Shown here in pieces: positions 14,955 through 24,300 of a DNA stretch of 32,413 bases; within the stretch, counting starts at the first letter, position 1; each line of letters begins with the position of its first letter. This DNA comes from a virus. A program made the position numbers and the translations under genes. Location of the stretch: the IMG/VR virus record IMGVR_UViG_3300044574_000066, positions 1 to 32,413 of that record; one strand, written 5' to 3'. Under the pieces are notes generated by a model. The model was not told the origin of the DNA, made no database searches, and saw only the letters and a program-made list of their open reading frames with translations.

Positions 14955-15764
14955 GTGGGAAACCACCACTACGTCACGTCCTCCGGAAGCCCATACTTCG
15001 TGTTCGAGGCGGCGACGGGTGGCGTGAATACGCTCCCGTCGCTGGGACTTGTCGAGGTGGCGTTTCGGTTCCGCGTGAACCTGCTGCCGGTGATGAAGGT
15101 TGACGCCAACGAGATACACCCGTTTTTCGCGTTCGACCACGACACTCAGACGCAGCCCTCCATTCTTCATGTCGGCATTACTCCGGCCGGAGCTGTCGTC
15201 GCTCGCGCCAAGTCGTACAACGCGGGAACAAACCCCCTCGGGCAGTGGAAGTCCTCCGCAGGCGCTGTTTCTGCGAACGGGGCATGGAACACGCTTAGTC
15301 TCACCTATGGCGTGCAGGCGGCTGGGAACTGGGACGTGACACTGAACGGAACTAAGGACACGAGCGTCACCGATCCCGCCCCCCAAACGCTCCTGCCAGG
15401 AACTGGATACGAAACGCGGCTGCGGCTGTTCAACGGACAAGACGCGCTCGCGCGCACGGACATCAGTATTGAGTCGGCATCGGCAACCTTCGTGGGGGCG
15501 CAGACGAGCACTTATAGCTGGGACTTCCACGAGCACGCTGGAACCACGCTGACGCCAACAAACACGGGCTCTCCGGGAGCGAGCGAGCTGCCGTGGAGCG
15601 GGACGATGTTGGCGGGCTGGCTGGGCCTGGTGCTTTTCCCGCCGTGGGGCGTGGTCCCGACGGAGGAAAGCTCTCCGTCGAGTTCCGCCTACGAGTGGGC
15701 CTTCTCCACCGACCACACAAGGCTGGTACCGCCCGTGACGAACTACTCCCGGGTGGCCGGATGA
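14955..15764 (+). CDS. LamG/concanavalin-like virion protein (269 aa)
   Basis: GTG start at 14955, three bases after the previous stop, without an obvious ribosome site, so probably coupled. The sequence has the spaced strands of a laminin-G or concanavalin-like domain: VEVAFRFRVNLLP, ILHVGITPAGAVVARAKS, GAWNTLSLTYGVQAAG, WDVTLNGTK. These domains bind sugars or act as fibre modules. Together with the preceding gene it makes a pair of adhesin-like proteins. Its final bases overlap the adaptor start (ATGA). Confidence 0.62.
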   Translation: MGNHHYVTSSGSPYFVFEAATGGVNTLPSLGLVEVAFRFRVNLLPVMKVDANEIHPFFAFDHDTQTQPSILHVGITPAGAVVARAKSYNAGTNPLGQWKSSAGAVSANGAWNTLSLTYGVQAAGNWDVTLNGTKDTSVTDPAPQTLLPGTGYETRLRLFNGQDALARTDISIESASATFVGAQTSTYSWDFHEHAGTTLTPTNTGSPGASELPWSGTMLAGWLGLVLFPPWGVVPTEESSPSSSAYEWAFSTDHTRLVPPVTNYSRVAG

Positions 15765-16426
15765 GCGTCAACGCCATGCTGGTCATCAACGAGGCAGCGG
15801 CCCACATCGGCGACCCGCTGTTCAGGCGTATCAGCGCCGACGAATGGCTGTCGTTCCAGAACCAATCGTCACGCGATCTGTGCCGCAAGTTGCGGCTCAA
15901 GTTGTGGACCTCGGTGTTCGATACGGTCTTGAACGAGTCCGAATACTCGCTGCCAGACGACTGCCTGCAAGTGAAGTCCCTGCGATACAACGCCACCCCG
16001 TCGGACCCGACCACGGCCTATTGGCTGACCGAGGCGTTCGAGGACGAATACCGCTCGCTGACGGATCGCACCGTATCGGTATCCCAACCACTTCACTACT
16101 TTGTGTTGACGCAAACCTTCTTCCTGAGCCCCATTCCCGATGCCACTGTGGTTGGGGGTGGCAAGATTCAGTATTGGGGGATGCCCGACAACGTGACCTC
16201 TCCCGTCTCAGAGAACATTCCCGTCGCCGACTTCCTGCGAGACACGCTGCGGGAACGTATGCTGATTTACGGGTGGCGGCGACTGGAGAAGTGGGACTCC
16301 GCGGCGGCGGCCGAAAGCGAGTGGCAGGCGTCGTTGGCAACCGACCGCGACCGGCTGGAGGACCGCTCGGCCGACCGACGGCCCCGCATCCGCACCCGGC
16401 CCGGAAACATCTTCGGTCAGAGGTAG
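15761..16426 (+). CDS. head-to-tail adaptor (putative)
   Basis: A 221-residue protein starting at ATG 15761 in an ATGA overlap. It is helical at the N terminus (SVNAMLVINEAAAHIGDP), has a central beta hairpin region (NESEYSLPDDCLQVKSLRYN), a PLHYFVLTQTFFLSPIPD strand pair and a C-terminal helical pair (RDTLRERMLIYGWRRLEKWD). This layout matches podoviral adaptors or gatekeepers that bind below the portal (P22 gp4 / T7 gp11 functional class). Sequence similarity to those specific proteins is not claimed. Its neighbour downstream is the hub-like protein, as expected for a connector. Confidence 0.62.
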   Translation: MSVNAMLVINEAAAHIGDPLFRRISADEWLSFQNQSSRDLCRKLRLKLWTSVFDTVLNESEYSLPDDCLQVKSLRYNATPSDPTTAYWLTEAFEDEYRSLTDRTVSVSQPLHYFVLTQTFFLSPIPDATVVGGGKIQYWGMPDNVTSPVSENIPVADFLRDTLRERMLIYGWRRLEKWDSAAAAESEWQASLATDRDRLEDRSADRRPRIRTRPGNIFGQR

Positions 16427-16429
16427 CGC

Positions 16430-18577
16430 ATGGCGACGCGGCGGATCACGAGCCGGGTACTGGACTTCTCCGGCGGCATCATCGGCGGCGTGTCGGACTA
16501 CGGACGCCGCGTCAAACACGGCCGCATCATCGAGAACCTCCTGCTGGAACCGCTCGGCTCTCTCTCGGCTCGCAAGGGGTCGCAGCGGCTGTCCTCGGCC
16601 ACGCTCTCCGACGCACCACACTCGGTCATGGAGTGGGTGGCTAGCGCGGGCGCGGGTCATGTATTCGTCGGCTGCGACGGAACCCCCGGCAAGATATTCG
16701 AGGCGAAGGTGGGCGCGTTCACCGCGCAGGCGCTACCTTTCCCGCTGCAATCCTCGGCCAAGCTGGTGCCGGATCAGTTGAACGGCGCGCTGTGGGTCGC
16801 CGAGCAGGGCGGTTCGTCTCCGCCCATGTTCATGCGGGAAAGCAATCCGACGAATATATTCCACACGGCAGTCCTGCCACGCCCGGCGTTCCCGGCGCTG
16901 TCGGCTGGCATTGCGGTGACCGTGGTTTCTGGAGCATCGACGTTGCCGGGCGGTACCACGCTCTTGGCCTCGGTGAATGCCGGAGCGACAACGCTCACGC
17001 TATCGAACAACGCCGGGACCGCCACGGCGGACTGCGTACTGTCGTTTGGCGGCGTTTCCGTTCCGAACTGCCAGCTGACCATCGGCTCGCCCACGGTGAC
17101 CTACGACGGCCCCGGGGCCGCCGCGCAGGTCCAAATGACGCTCGCGCAGGTAGCTGGTGGCGCCCTGACGGCGCTGGCGACCTACTGGTATCGCCTGCGG
17201 TTTCGGTTCACCGATGGGTCCAGCCGCGCTACCGAGAAAGTCCATACGATCACGCTCGGAGCGGGCAACCAGACGGTCAACCTCACCACCATCGCCAACG
17301 AGATTCGCAGCGACTACATTGGCTGGACGCTTGAGCGCACGAAGGCGGGCGGCACCGTGAATGGTCCGTTCTACTTCTTGACCGACGCCACCTCGCTGAC
17401 ACAGTTGACGTACAGCGATCTCACTGCCGACGCCGACCTTGGGTATCGCTCGAACGAGAACGTCCACGGCGAGCCGCCGCACCTGGACGGCCTCATCGCG
17501 TACAAGGACCGCTTGGTGGGCTGGGCGGGCTCTACGCTCTACTTCTCGCAGGCCGTGGCGGATATCGAGGCCACTGGTATCGCCAACTGGAACGCACTCG
17601 ACGCCAGCGTCATCGGTCCTGACGATGGCGACACCATCAAGACCGTGGTGCGGCAGGTGGACCGGCTCATCGTGCTGAAGCGATGGAGCATATGGGGGGT
17701 TGAGGGCGACGACATTACGAGTTTCCGCAGTTTCCCGCTGTTCGGTGGAGCGGGCTGCTCTGGCCCCCGGGCGGCGGCAGCGGTTGGGGCGACGGTTTAC
17801 TTCTGGGGCGACGCTGGGTTGCACCGCATCGTTGGTAATAGCGTGACCCCGTTCGGCTGGGTGGAGGTGGGGCACATCTTCAACGTATTCGTTCCGACGC
17901 TAAGCCCTAGCGTCGTGTTGAAGAACTACTTGGGGCAATACCTACTCATCTCGTTCAGCAGCAATGCGGCATACAACGACGACATGCTCGCCTACGATCT
18001 GCGCTATGGCGCATGGTTCCGCATCAAGGGCTGGTATCTGAACGACATCCTCGTGCAGAAAGCGGGCACGTTCGGGGACTCCAAGGCGCTGGTGACCATT
18101 GACCGCAAGGACCGTGACGCCGGCGCAGGATTCGACTACCCCGTGTGGCTGACGTTCTATGGTTTTCGCGACGAGAAAACGTCGGCTGGGGCTGGCGGAA
18201 CCGCGCCGCTGTGCGTGGTGGAAACGCCGATGATCGACGATGGCGCCCCAGACACAGACAAGGACTGGGAGGCCGTCCAAGTGTTCCTGTCCGGCACGAC
18301 GGTGGCCGCAGGAATCACTCTGACAATGGACCCACAGACCTCGGTTTCGCTGTCTACTACAGCGTCATCTTCTGGCGCGTTGTGGGGATCGGTGACGTGG
18401 GGAAGTTTCCTTTGGGCAGAGGCGTTGGACTCTGGAGAGTTGCTGGCGCTGCCTGCGGGCTCGTCCGGGCGCCGGTACTCGTTGCGGATGACGGCTTCTC
18501 CGCAGAACGACCTGACTTTCAAGGGATACACCATGGATGGTATCGTTCAGCCGAAGGATGGTTACTCGCGGAGGTGA
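16430..18577 (+). CDS. tail hub / DNA-stabilisation protein, propeller-like (putative)
   Basis: A 715-residue protein behind AGAGG. The N terminus (LDFSGGIIGGVSDY, IIENLLLEPLGSLSARKGSQ) matches the opening of podoviral hub proteins of the P22 gp10 / T7 gp12 type: a Ser-Gly-Gly motif, then Asn, Pro, Gly and an Arg-Lys-Gly motif. Repeated WD-like strands follow (DGLIAYKDRLVGWAGSTLYFSQ, VRQVDRLIVLKRWSIWGVEG read in parts), which fit a beta-propeller, with an inserted fibronectin-like segment at about residues 160-330. Such proteins close the tail channel below the adaptor. Order with the preceding adaptor supports the call. Confidence 0.72.
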   Translation: MATRRITSRVLDFSGGIIGGVSDYGRRVKHGRIIENLLLEPLGSLSARKGSQRLSSATLSDAPHSVMEWVASAGAGHVFVGCDGTPGKIFEAKVGAFTAQALPFPLQSSAKLVPDQLNGALWVAEQGGSSPPMFMRESNPTNIFHTAVLPRPAFPALSAGIAVTVVSGASTLPGGTTLLASVNAGATTLTLSNNAGTATADCVLSFGGVSVPNCQLTIGSPTVTYDGPGAAAQVQMTLAQVAGGALTALATYWYRLRFRFTDGSSRATEKVHTITLGAGNQTVNLTTIANEIRSDYIGWTLERTKAGGTVNGPFYFLTDATSLTQLTYSDLTADADLGYRSNENVHGEPPHLDGLIAYKDRLVGWAGSTLYFSQAVADIEATGIANWNALDASVIGPDDGDTIKTVVRQVDRLIVLKRWSIWGVEGDDITSFRSFPLFGGAGCSGPRAAAAVGATVYFWGDAGLHRIVGNSVTPFGWVEVGHIFNVFVPTLSPSVVLKNYLGQYLLISFSSNAAYNDDMLAYDLRYGAWFRIKGWYLNDILVQKAGTFGDSKALVTIDRKDRDAGAGFDYPVWLTFYGFRDEKTSAGAGGTAPLCVVETPMIDDGAPDTDKDWEAVQVFLSGTTVAAGITLTMDPQTSVSLSTTASSSGALWGSVTWGSFLWAEALDSGELLALPAGSSGRRYSLRMTASPQNDLTFKGYTMDGIVQPKDGYSRR

Positions 18578-18580
18578 GTC

Positions 18581-19195
18581 ATGGGATTTGTCACATTGCC
18601 GAACGCGCTCACCAATGGCACGATTGCCTTTGGCTCTGAAACACGGGCGAACGAGGACGCTGTCGTTGCCCAGGTCAACGGCAACATCGAGGACGTGAAC
18701 ATCTCGGCCGCCGCAGCCATCAGCGCGAGGAAACTCTCCACCGTTGCTGGCCTCAAAGTTGACGAAGCACGCATCGAGGCCGACGCGGTGACCGCCACCA
18801 TCCTGCGCGACGACGCCACGGTAGACGCCAACCGGGCCGTCACGACGAACCACCTTCGGGATTCGGCGGTGACAACGGCGAAAATCGGGGCAGCGCAGGT
18901 CATCCTGTCCAAGATCAAGACCACTACCTCGACATGGACTCCGGGCGGAACCATCTTGGCTGGGCAGTCCATCAACTCCAATACGGGCGTTACCACGGCG
19001 CAAGGGGTACCACTGGCAATCGAGATGCGATTCGCGGGAGCACCCGCGGGCGTGCAGGGCCTCACGGCAATCCCGTGGTTCTTCCTCAACACGTCCACCA
19101 GCACCTATTTCATCGCCCTTGGCAACCCATCGCTCTCTGGCCCCGTCAGCGTAGCCGGACTCACGTTCGTCGCCACATTCATCGCCGTAGCGTAG
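18581..19195 (+). CDS. tail fibre or appendage-like protein (204 aa)
   Basis: The ATG at 18581 has a perfect GGAGGTGA ribosome site. The first half has repeated short helical units with regularly placed Asp, Ala and Thr (DVNISAAAAISARKL, DEARIEADAVTATIL, LRDSAVTTAKIGAAQ). This pattern of ISARKL/VTTAKI repeats is common in the shaft of phage tail fibres and baseplate appendages. The second half is a compact beta domain. A trimeric fibre is likely but the receptor is unknown. Confidence 0.6.
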   Translation: MGFVTLPNALTNGTIAFGSETRANEDAVVAQVNGNIEDVNISAAAAISARKLSTVAGLKVDEARIEADAVTATILRDDATVDANRAVTTNHLRDSAVTTAKIGAAQVILSKIKTTTSTWTPGGTILAGQSINSNTGVTTAQGVPLAIEMRFAGAPAGVQGLTAIPWFFLNTSTSTYFIALGNPSLSGPVSVAGLTFVATFIAVA

Positions 19196-19206
19196 CAGGA
19201 GGCTGA

Positions 19207-19596
19207 GTGTCACGAGTCCCGTCGGTTGTTTCGTCCACAGACACGCTCCGGGCCACGTCCGCATCGCAGGGCGGCGACGGTACGCTGGCGCCGGGCGGGC
19301 TCACCTTTGGGCGCATGGTGGACGGCGGGCGGGCTGGCAAGATGCTCGCCGTGTACCGCAAGGCGGCAGGCACCGCCGCGTCTCTGGTCTACAATCTCCA
19401 GCATGACTTGGGCGTGGTGCCCGCGTGGTGCATCCTGTTGGGCGTGGACAACGCCAGCACTCCGGGCACCGTGCTGGCTGGGAACTGGCACGAGTGGGAC
19501 AAGTGGACGGCCTCTGAGGTCCGCATGTCCATCGCCACCAGCGCGGGGAACCGCGCGGGCGCTACGATGTGGTTCTTGATCGGAGGGGAACGCTGA
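19207..19596 (+). CDS. virion-associated hypothetical protein (129 aa)
   Basis: GTG start at 19207, preceded by AGGAGG. Beta-rich with a central YNLQHDLGVVPAWCILLGVD segment, reminiscent of small fibre-tip or chaperone-like domains with the H(D/N)LGxxP motif found in tail fibre tips, followed by a basic HEWDKWTASEVRMSI run. It follows the fibre-like gene closely and may be its tip or partner. It ends in a one-base TGATG overlap with the next gene. Confidence 0.55.
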   Translation: MSRVPSVVSSTDTLRATSASQGGDGTLAPGGLTFGRMVDGGRAGKMLAVYRKAAGTAASLVYNLQHDLGVVPAWCILLGVDNASTPGTVLAGNWHEWDKWTASEVRMSIATSAGNRAGATMWFLIGGER

Positions 19597-20240
19597 TGCC
19601 TAGCCCTGGCGCCGCCGCTAGTCCGTGGGGCATAGCCGCTAATGCCGCGCTGACATTGGCACCACTGGCCCTGGGGTTGTTCAAGAAGAAGCGTAAGGGT
19701 CCGAACCGGAACGCCATCCTCGCGCGCTATCGGGACTCCAAGCCCGTCGGCTACACGACCGCCGAGGACCGCGCGGCGGCCGAGAGCACGCGCACGCGCG
19801 GTACGGCTGCGGCACAGCAGCAGGCGCAGCTCGCCCGGATGATGAACGCGCGGCAGGTGACGGCTCGCGGGCTCGCGGGGCCAGCAGCGGCGGCGTTGGA
19901 GCAGGGCGCGACGGACGTTGCAGCGCAAGGCTCAGAGGAAGCCTCGCGCAACTCGGCGGACCAGCTCTACAAGGCGTTCCAAGGCAACCTCGGCTACGCG
20001 CGCCAGCAGAACGACACCGCCTTCGGGGCCGAGCTGGGGTTGGCGGCTCAGGAGGGTTCCCAGAAGTCGGCTCAGGACGCTACCTTCTGGAACTCGATGC
20101 TGGAAGCGGTCCCGGCCATCGCCAGCGGGTTTGGTGGCTATGGCCGTAGCTCTGCGCCAACGGCAGGGGGCGCTCCGACCATGACGAGCGGCGGGATCGT
20201 CGGCTCGCTTCGGCCGCCCACTCTGCCGATGCAGCGATAG
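19596..20240 (+). CDS. internal virion protein A (214 aa), one membrane span
   Basis: ATG 19596 shares a base with the previous stop and follows GGAGGGG. Residues 11-29 form a hydrophobic span (WGIAANAALTLAPLALGLF) closed by KKKRKG, and the rest is a long Ala/Gln/Arg-rich helix (RGTAAAQQQAQLARMMNAR). Size, single span and place just before two larger proteins correspond to the T7 gp14 slot, whose product forms a channel in the outer membrane during DNA ejection. The similarity is of layout only; no sequence match is claimed. Confidence 0.55.
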   Translation: MPSPGAAASPWGIAANAALTLAPLALGLFKKKRKGPNRNAILARYRDSKPVGYTTAEDRAAAESTRTRGTAAAQQQAQLARMMNARQVTARGLAGPAAAALEQGATDVAAQGSEEASRNSADQLYKAFQGNLGYARQQNDTAFGAELGLAAQEGSQKSAQDATFWNSMLEAVPAIASGFGGYGRSSAPTAGGAPTMTSGGIVGSLRPPTLPMQR

Positions 20241-20249
20241 GAGGGGGCC

Positions 20250-21389
20250 GTGGCGGGTGTCGTGAGGGAACAGGCGGCCAGCCTCGCAGGGGCGTTCGGC
20301 CGTGGCTTCAACGCGGCGCTTGGTCGCTACGACGAGCCCGGCCCTGCGCCGAAAATCTCGCCATTCGAGGCGGGCACCGTCACGCCCGGCGCTGTGGCCC
20401 TCAAGAGCCTTGCCGCCCTCATCAGCGGCCGACGCGGGGCCGCCAACGCTCGGGCCGACCGTGAAACCAATGCCGGGAACGCCGCCTACCGCGCGCTCCA
20501 GATGAAGGCGTTGGACGCGAAGGTGAACCCGCCAGTCGTGCCGACCCGCCGCCTCGCCGTGCCCGGCACCGGGCAGGAGGTGGACGCGACCGAGGCGGAT
20601 ATCATGAATCACCCCGGCGCGTTCCGCACCCCGGCGAGCGAGGCGCCCAACAAGCGCATGAGCGTGCCCACGTCCTATGACGACCTGATCCCCTCGCTGC
20701 GAAGCTACGACCCCGAGACCCACACGGCCGAATCGTCCGAGGTGAGCGCGGCGGCGACGCGGCGTGCACAGCGAGAGATGGGGAACAGATTCGACAAGAC
20801 GTTCGGGCAGCGGGGCGACTTCCACGCGGACTCCGAGGCGCACCGGACCAACGCCGAGGAGCGCACAACGGCCTCGGATATGTTCGTTCGAGCGAAGGAT
20901 CACATTGCCGCGCTCACGAAGAACGAGGACGAGGTTGCAGCCGACGCCGAGTCGCGGGGCTTGAACACGGCCTCGGAGTGGGCGCGTGCGCTTCAAGACC
21001 CGAACGCTCCGCCGGGCAACAAGGCCAAGGCTGCCCGCTACCTCGGCATCCGCCCGCAGATGTTCCAGCAGGACATCAACAAGCCCGGCATGGTGCCGCT
21101 GACCGACGCTGCCGGGAACATCCTCTACGACACGAAAGACCTCGCTGGCGCCGTGACGCGATACGCGAAGAAGTTCGCGGCGCAGAAGCGCGCGCAGATT
21201 ACGGCGACTCATTCCGGCGAGCGGCTGTTCTACGACCAGATGCAGCAGAACGCGGCGGGCATGTACCGTGGCCCCGGACAGACTGCCCCGGCGGCAGGCG
21301 ACAGCGTTGGTGACGCGATCAGGGAGTTGTCTCGCATGTACACCGTGGCGCCTGCGGACTCCATCGGCATCGACATCCCGGCGCCATAG
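20250..21389 (+). CDS. internal virion protein B (379 aa)
   Basis: GTG start at 20250 after AGGAGG. Mostly helical, Ala-, Arg- and Asp-rich, with long amphipathic segments (SLAGAFGRGFNAALGRYD, AGAVTRYAKKFAAQKRAQI) and no membrane span. It sits in the T7 gp15 slot, between the small membrane protein and the giant protein, and probably is packaged in the head and ejected with the DNA. No family recognised and no enzymatic motif seen. Half the length of T7 gp15. Confidence 0.55.
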   Translation: MAGVVREQAASLAGAFGRGFNAALGRYDEPGPAPKISPFEAGTVTPGAVALKSLAALISGRRGAANARADRETNAGNAAYRALQMKALDAKVNPPVVPTRRLAVPGTGQEVDATEADIMNHPGAFRTPASEAPNKRMSVPTSYDDLIPSLRSYDPETHTAESSEVSAAATRRAQREMGNRFDKTFGQRGDFHADSEAHRTNAEERTTASDMFVRAKDHIAALTKNEDEVAADAESRGLNTASEWARALQDPNAPPGNKAKAARYLGIRPQMFQQDINKPGMVPLTDAAGNILYDTKDLAGAVTRYAKKFAAQKRAQITATHSGERLFYDQMQQNAAGMYRGPGQTAPAAGDSVGDAIRELSRMYTVAPADSIGIDIPAP

Positions 21390-21392
21390 CTG

Positions 21393-24300
21393 ATGCCGCG
21401 CTCGCTCTACGACCTGCTGCCCGAGGAAGTGAGACGGGCGTACCCGGCCGAGTCCTTGGATGCTCCGGCGGCGAAGGTGCTGCTGCGGCCCGGCGTGGTG
21501 CCGGACGACTACGACCCCGAGCGGTCGGCAGTAGCCGGGGCGGCGTTGGCGAAACTCGTTCCGCAGATGACCGGGATGCGCGCGATGACGAATCGCGTGC
21601 GCGCAGGGCAGGGCGGGCAACTGGGACCATCGGGCGTCGGGCGAAACACCGAGCCGACGGGAGACTTCGGCCCCGAGCCCACCGAGCCGACGGCGGAAAG
21701 CGGTACGCAGCAACTCTACCGCATGATGGCGGGCGGACTGCCGGCCGCCGTTCCCGGGGGACGCATTCCGGGACCAGTCTACCAAGGCGCGTTGCGGCTG
21801 GTAGCCGGGGCAGTCCAGGCCGCCCCGAAAATCCCCGGCACACCGAGCACACGCGACTTGGTGCCGCCGCCTGAGAACTTCGGCGAGCACGCGCTCGACG
21901 TGGCCGGCGGGCTCGCTGGCTTCACGGCGACCGCTGGTACGCTCACGGCGCTGGGCCTAGGACCGAGCCTCGCCGCCGGCGGGGCCGCTGCGCTCCAAGA
22001 GGGCACGCTCAAACAGCGCGCGGTGCGTGGACTGACGACTCTCGCTGGCGCTGGCTTTGCGGGCAAGACCGGGGCGCTGCTCGCTGGGCCGACCCCCGGG
22101 ATCGCTCGCACCGTCGCCTCGCATCTCCCCGGCGCCGCGGCTTTCGGTGCAGCGGTCCCGTGGGCGGAGCAGCAGATCGCCCAACTGACTGGCGAGAAGC
22201 CCGCACCGTTCACCGGATGGGACGCCGCCAAGGGTTCGCTGGAGATGATGGTGGTCAACACACTTCTCGGTGCGCGCGGCATCGTGGGTGCGCGCGGGGC
22301 TCAGCGCGTGGCTGTAAGGGGCGCGCTGGGGCAGCGCCGGGCCGCCGGTGTCGCTCAGGACGCCGCCCTTGCCGCGCGACGCGCTGGCGGGGCTCCTGAG
22401 CAGCCTACGGCGGTCGCTCCGGAGGTACAGGCGCGAGCGGAGGTCATCGCCAAGGCGGTTGCGCCACCTCGCGGCCTGACGCCGCAGAACGTGGCGGCCT
22501 CCAAGCGGCTTGGCGCGCACCTGAACAGCGTGCTTGCCGGAAAACTCGTGGGCATCAGACTCCCGGGCACCGACCGCGTGGTGGCGGCGAAGATCGAGCA
22601 GGTCATCGCTTACTCGGCCGAGCACGGGGAGACTGTCCACCTGGTTGTCACCGACCCGGCTGGTTCTCCTGTGCCGGTTAGTTTCGGATCGGTGGACGAG
22701 ATGATTCAAGCTATCCGTCCGCTCCCGGGGTCCAAGGCATCGCCAGAGCGGGCGGTTTCACGGGAAGTGGTTGGCGCGGTGCGGTCTGTGCCGGACGAGG
22801 CGAGGCTGGCGGAGGTCGAGGGGAAGCTGGCGCGGTTACAGACCAACGCGCCGCCCAAGGGGAACAGGGACCACCGGCGCTGGGCTCAGCGGGTTGAGAA
22901 TCTGACCGCCGAACGCGACGCACTCAAGGCGAAGGGCGTAAAGACTTCCGCCCCGAGTCCGGCGCCAGCGGCCCGGCCCCAACCGACTTCTGCGGAACTT
23001 CCGGGCGTGGCGGACGCAAGTTCCGCATTGACGCCGGAAGTCGTTTCGCCACAGCCACCTGAAAATAAGCGTGACGAAAGTGTGACGCCGAAGCCTGCGG
23101 CGGTCGAGGATCGCGGCGCCATCGGTAAGGAGGGCGTCGAGCATCCTCCGAGCGAGCATTTCGCTGTGGCGCAGATGCTCGCGCACACCGGAGCCGCCAA
23201 GGTGCTCGCCAAGGCGGCGCGCGAGGGCGGTACGCTGGCCGAGACTCGCACCGCAATCCGCACGCTTTGGAGTGAGGGTGGAGACGGCCAGCACACGTTC
23301 AAGCGCGACAAGAAGGGCGAGCCGGTCATGGTCTACACCGAGCGGACCACGGGCAAGAAGGTCCGCGTCGGCCTCGACCGCATGGCTGCGGTGGCGCACG
23401 AGGGGCTGGGCATCAAGGATCCGAAACCCGCAGCCGCCAGCAGGGCCGAGGAAGCGCCTCCGCCTGCTGCCCCCGAGTCGCCGAGCCCGCCACCCGAACC
23501 CGCGTCGGCCCCGGAATCTCCGAAGCGCGCCGACGAGGAGCCGCCCGAGGACAGCCGATTCGCTCGCAACGATGGCGTGCGCGTACCCAACGAGTTCCCC
23601 ATCCGCAAGAACGACAAGCGCAGCCGCGTGGGCGGCATTGTGACCGGGCACACCACCATGCGGAATCCGTACACCGGCGAGCAGGAGCCAGCCGTCGTCG
23701 TCTCAGTGCGCCACGGCTCCGGCAAGATCGGGAAGTCCGGCGCCAAGGGCATCAAGGGAGGCTTTGCCGGTTTCAGTTGGACCGAGCACACGTTTCCAGA
23801 GCGGCTGGTCCGCAAGGTTCCAACGCTCGCGTCGAGGGAAGCCGCCCAGAAAGCCAAGGACGCCCGCGGCGTGCGAATCAAAGAGTCGCTGGAGAAGCGC
23901 ATCGGCGGGGACGTTGAGAAGGCAAGAGAAGTGGTCGCCGAATACCAAGAAAAGGCCGACGAGATCATCGGCAGCATTGAAGGGGACATGAACCACCCTG
24001 ACTACGCCAGCGTTCGCGCTAAGTGGAAGCGGGCAATGGAGGTGGTCTATCGAGCCAAGGACATCCTGAAGAAGCTGGAGGTCAAGGGCGACGAGGAGTC
24101 TTCCGACTTCCTTCGCCCTGCCAGCGCGCGTCGCGCCCGAGCTGTGGCCGCGCCGCCTACTGCGCCGCCCGTCCGTTCTCGCGGGCTCGTCATCACCCCG
24201 CCGGCGGGCCGAGCCCTGACCGAAGCCGAGGTGGCGAATCTTCCGGCGGCACCGGTGCCCGGCACACCGGCCCAGCGGTTGCGCGGTATGGCGGCACTCA

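Noticed and set aside
19932-21890. 652-residue leftward open frame
   Set aside because: Antisense shadow of the internal virion genes; composition is Arg/His/Leu-rich with no domain.
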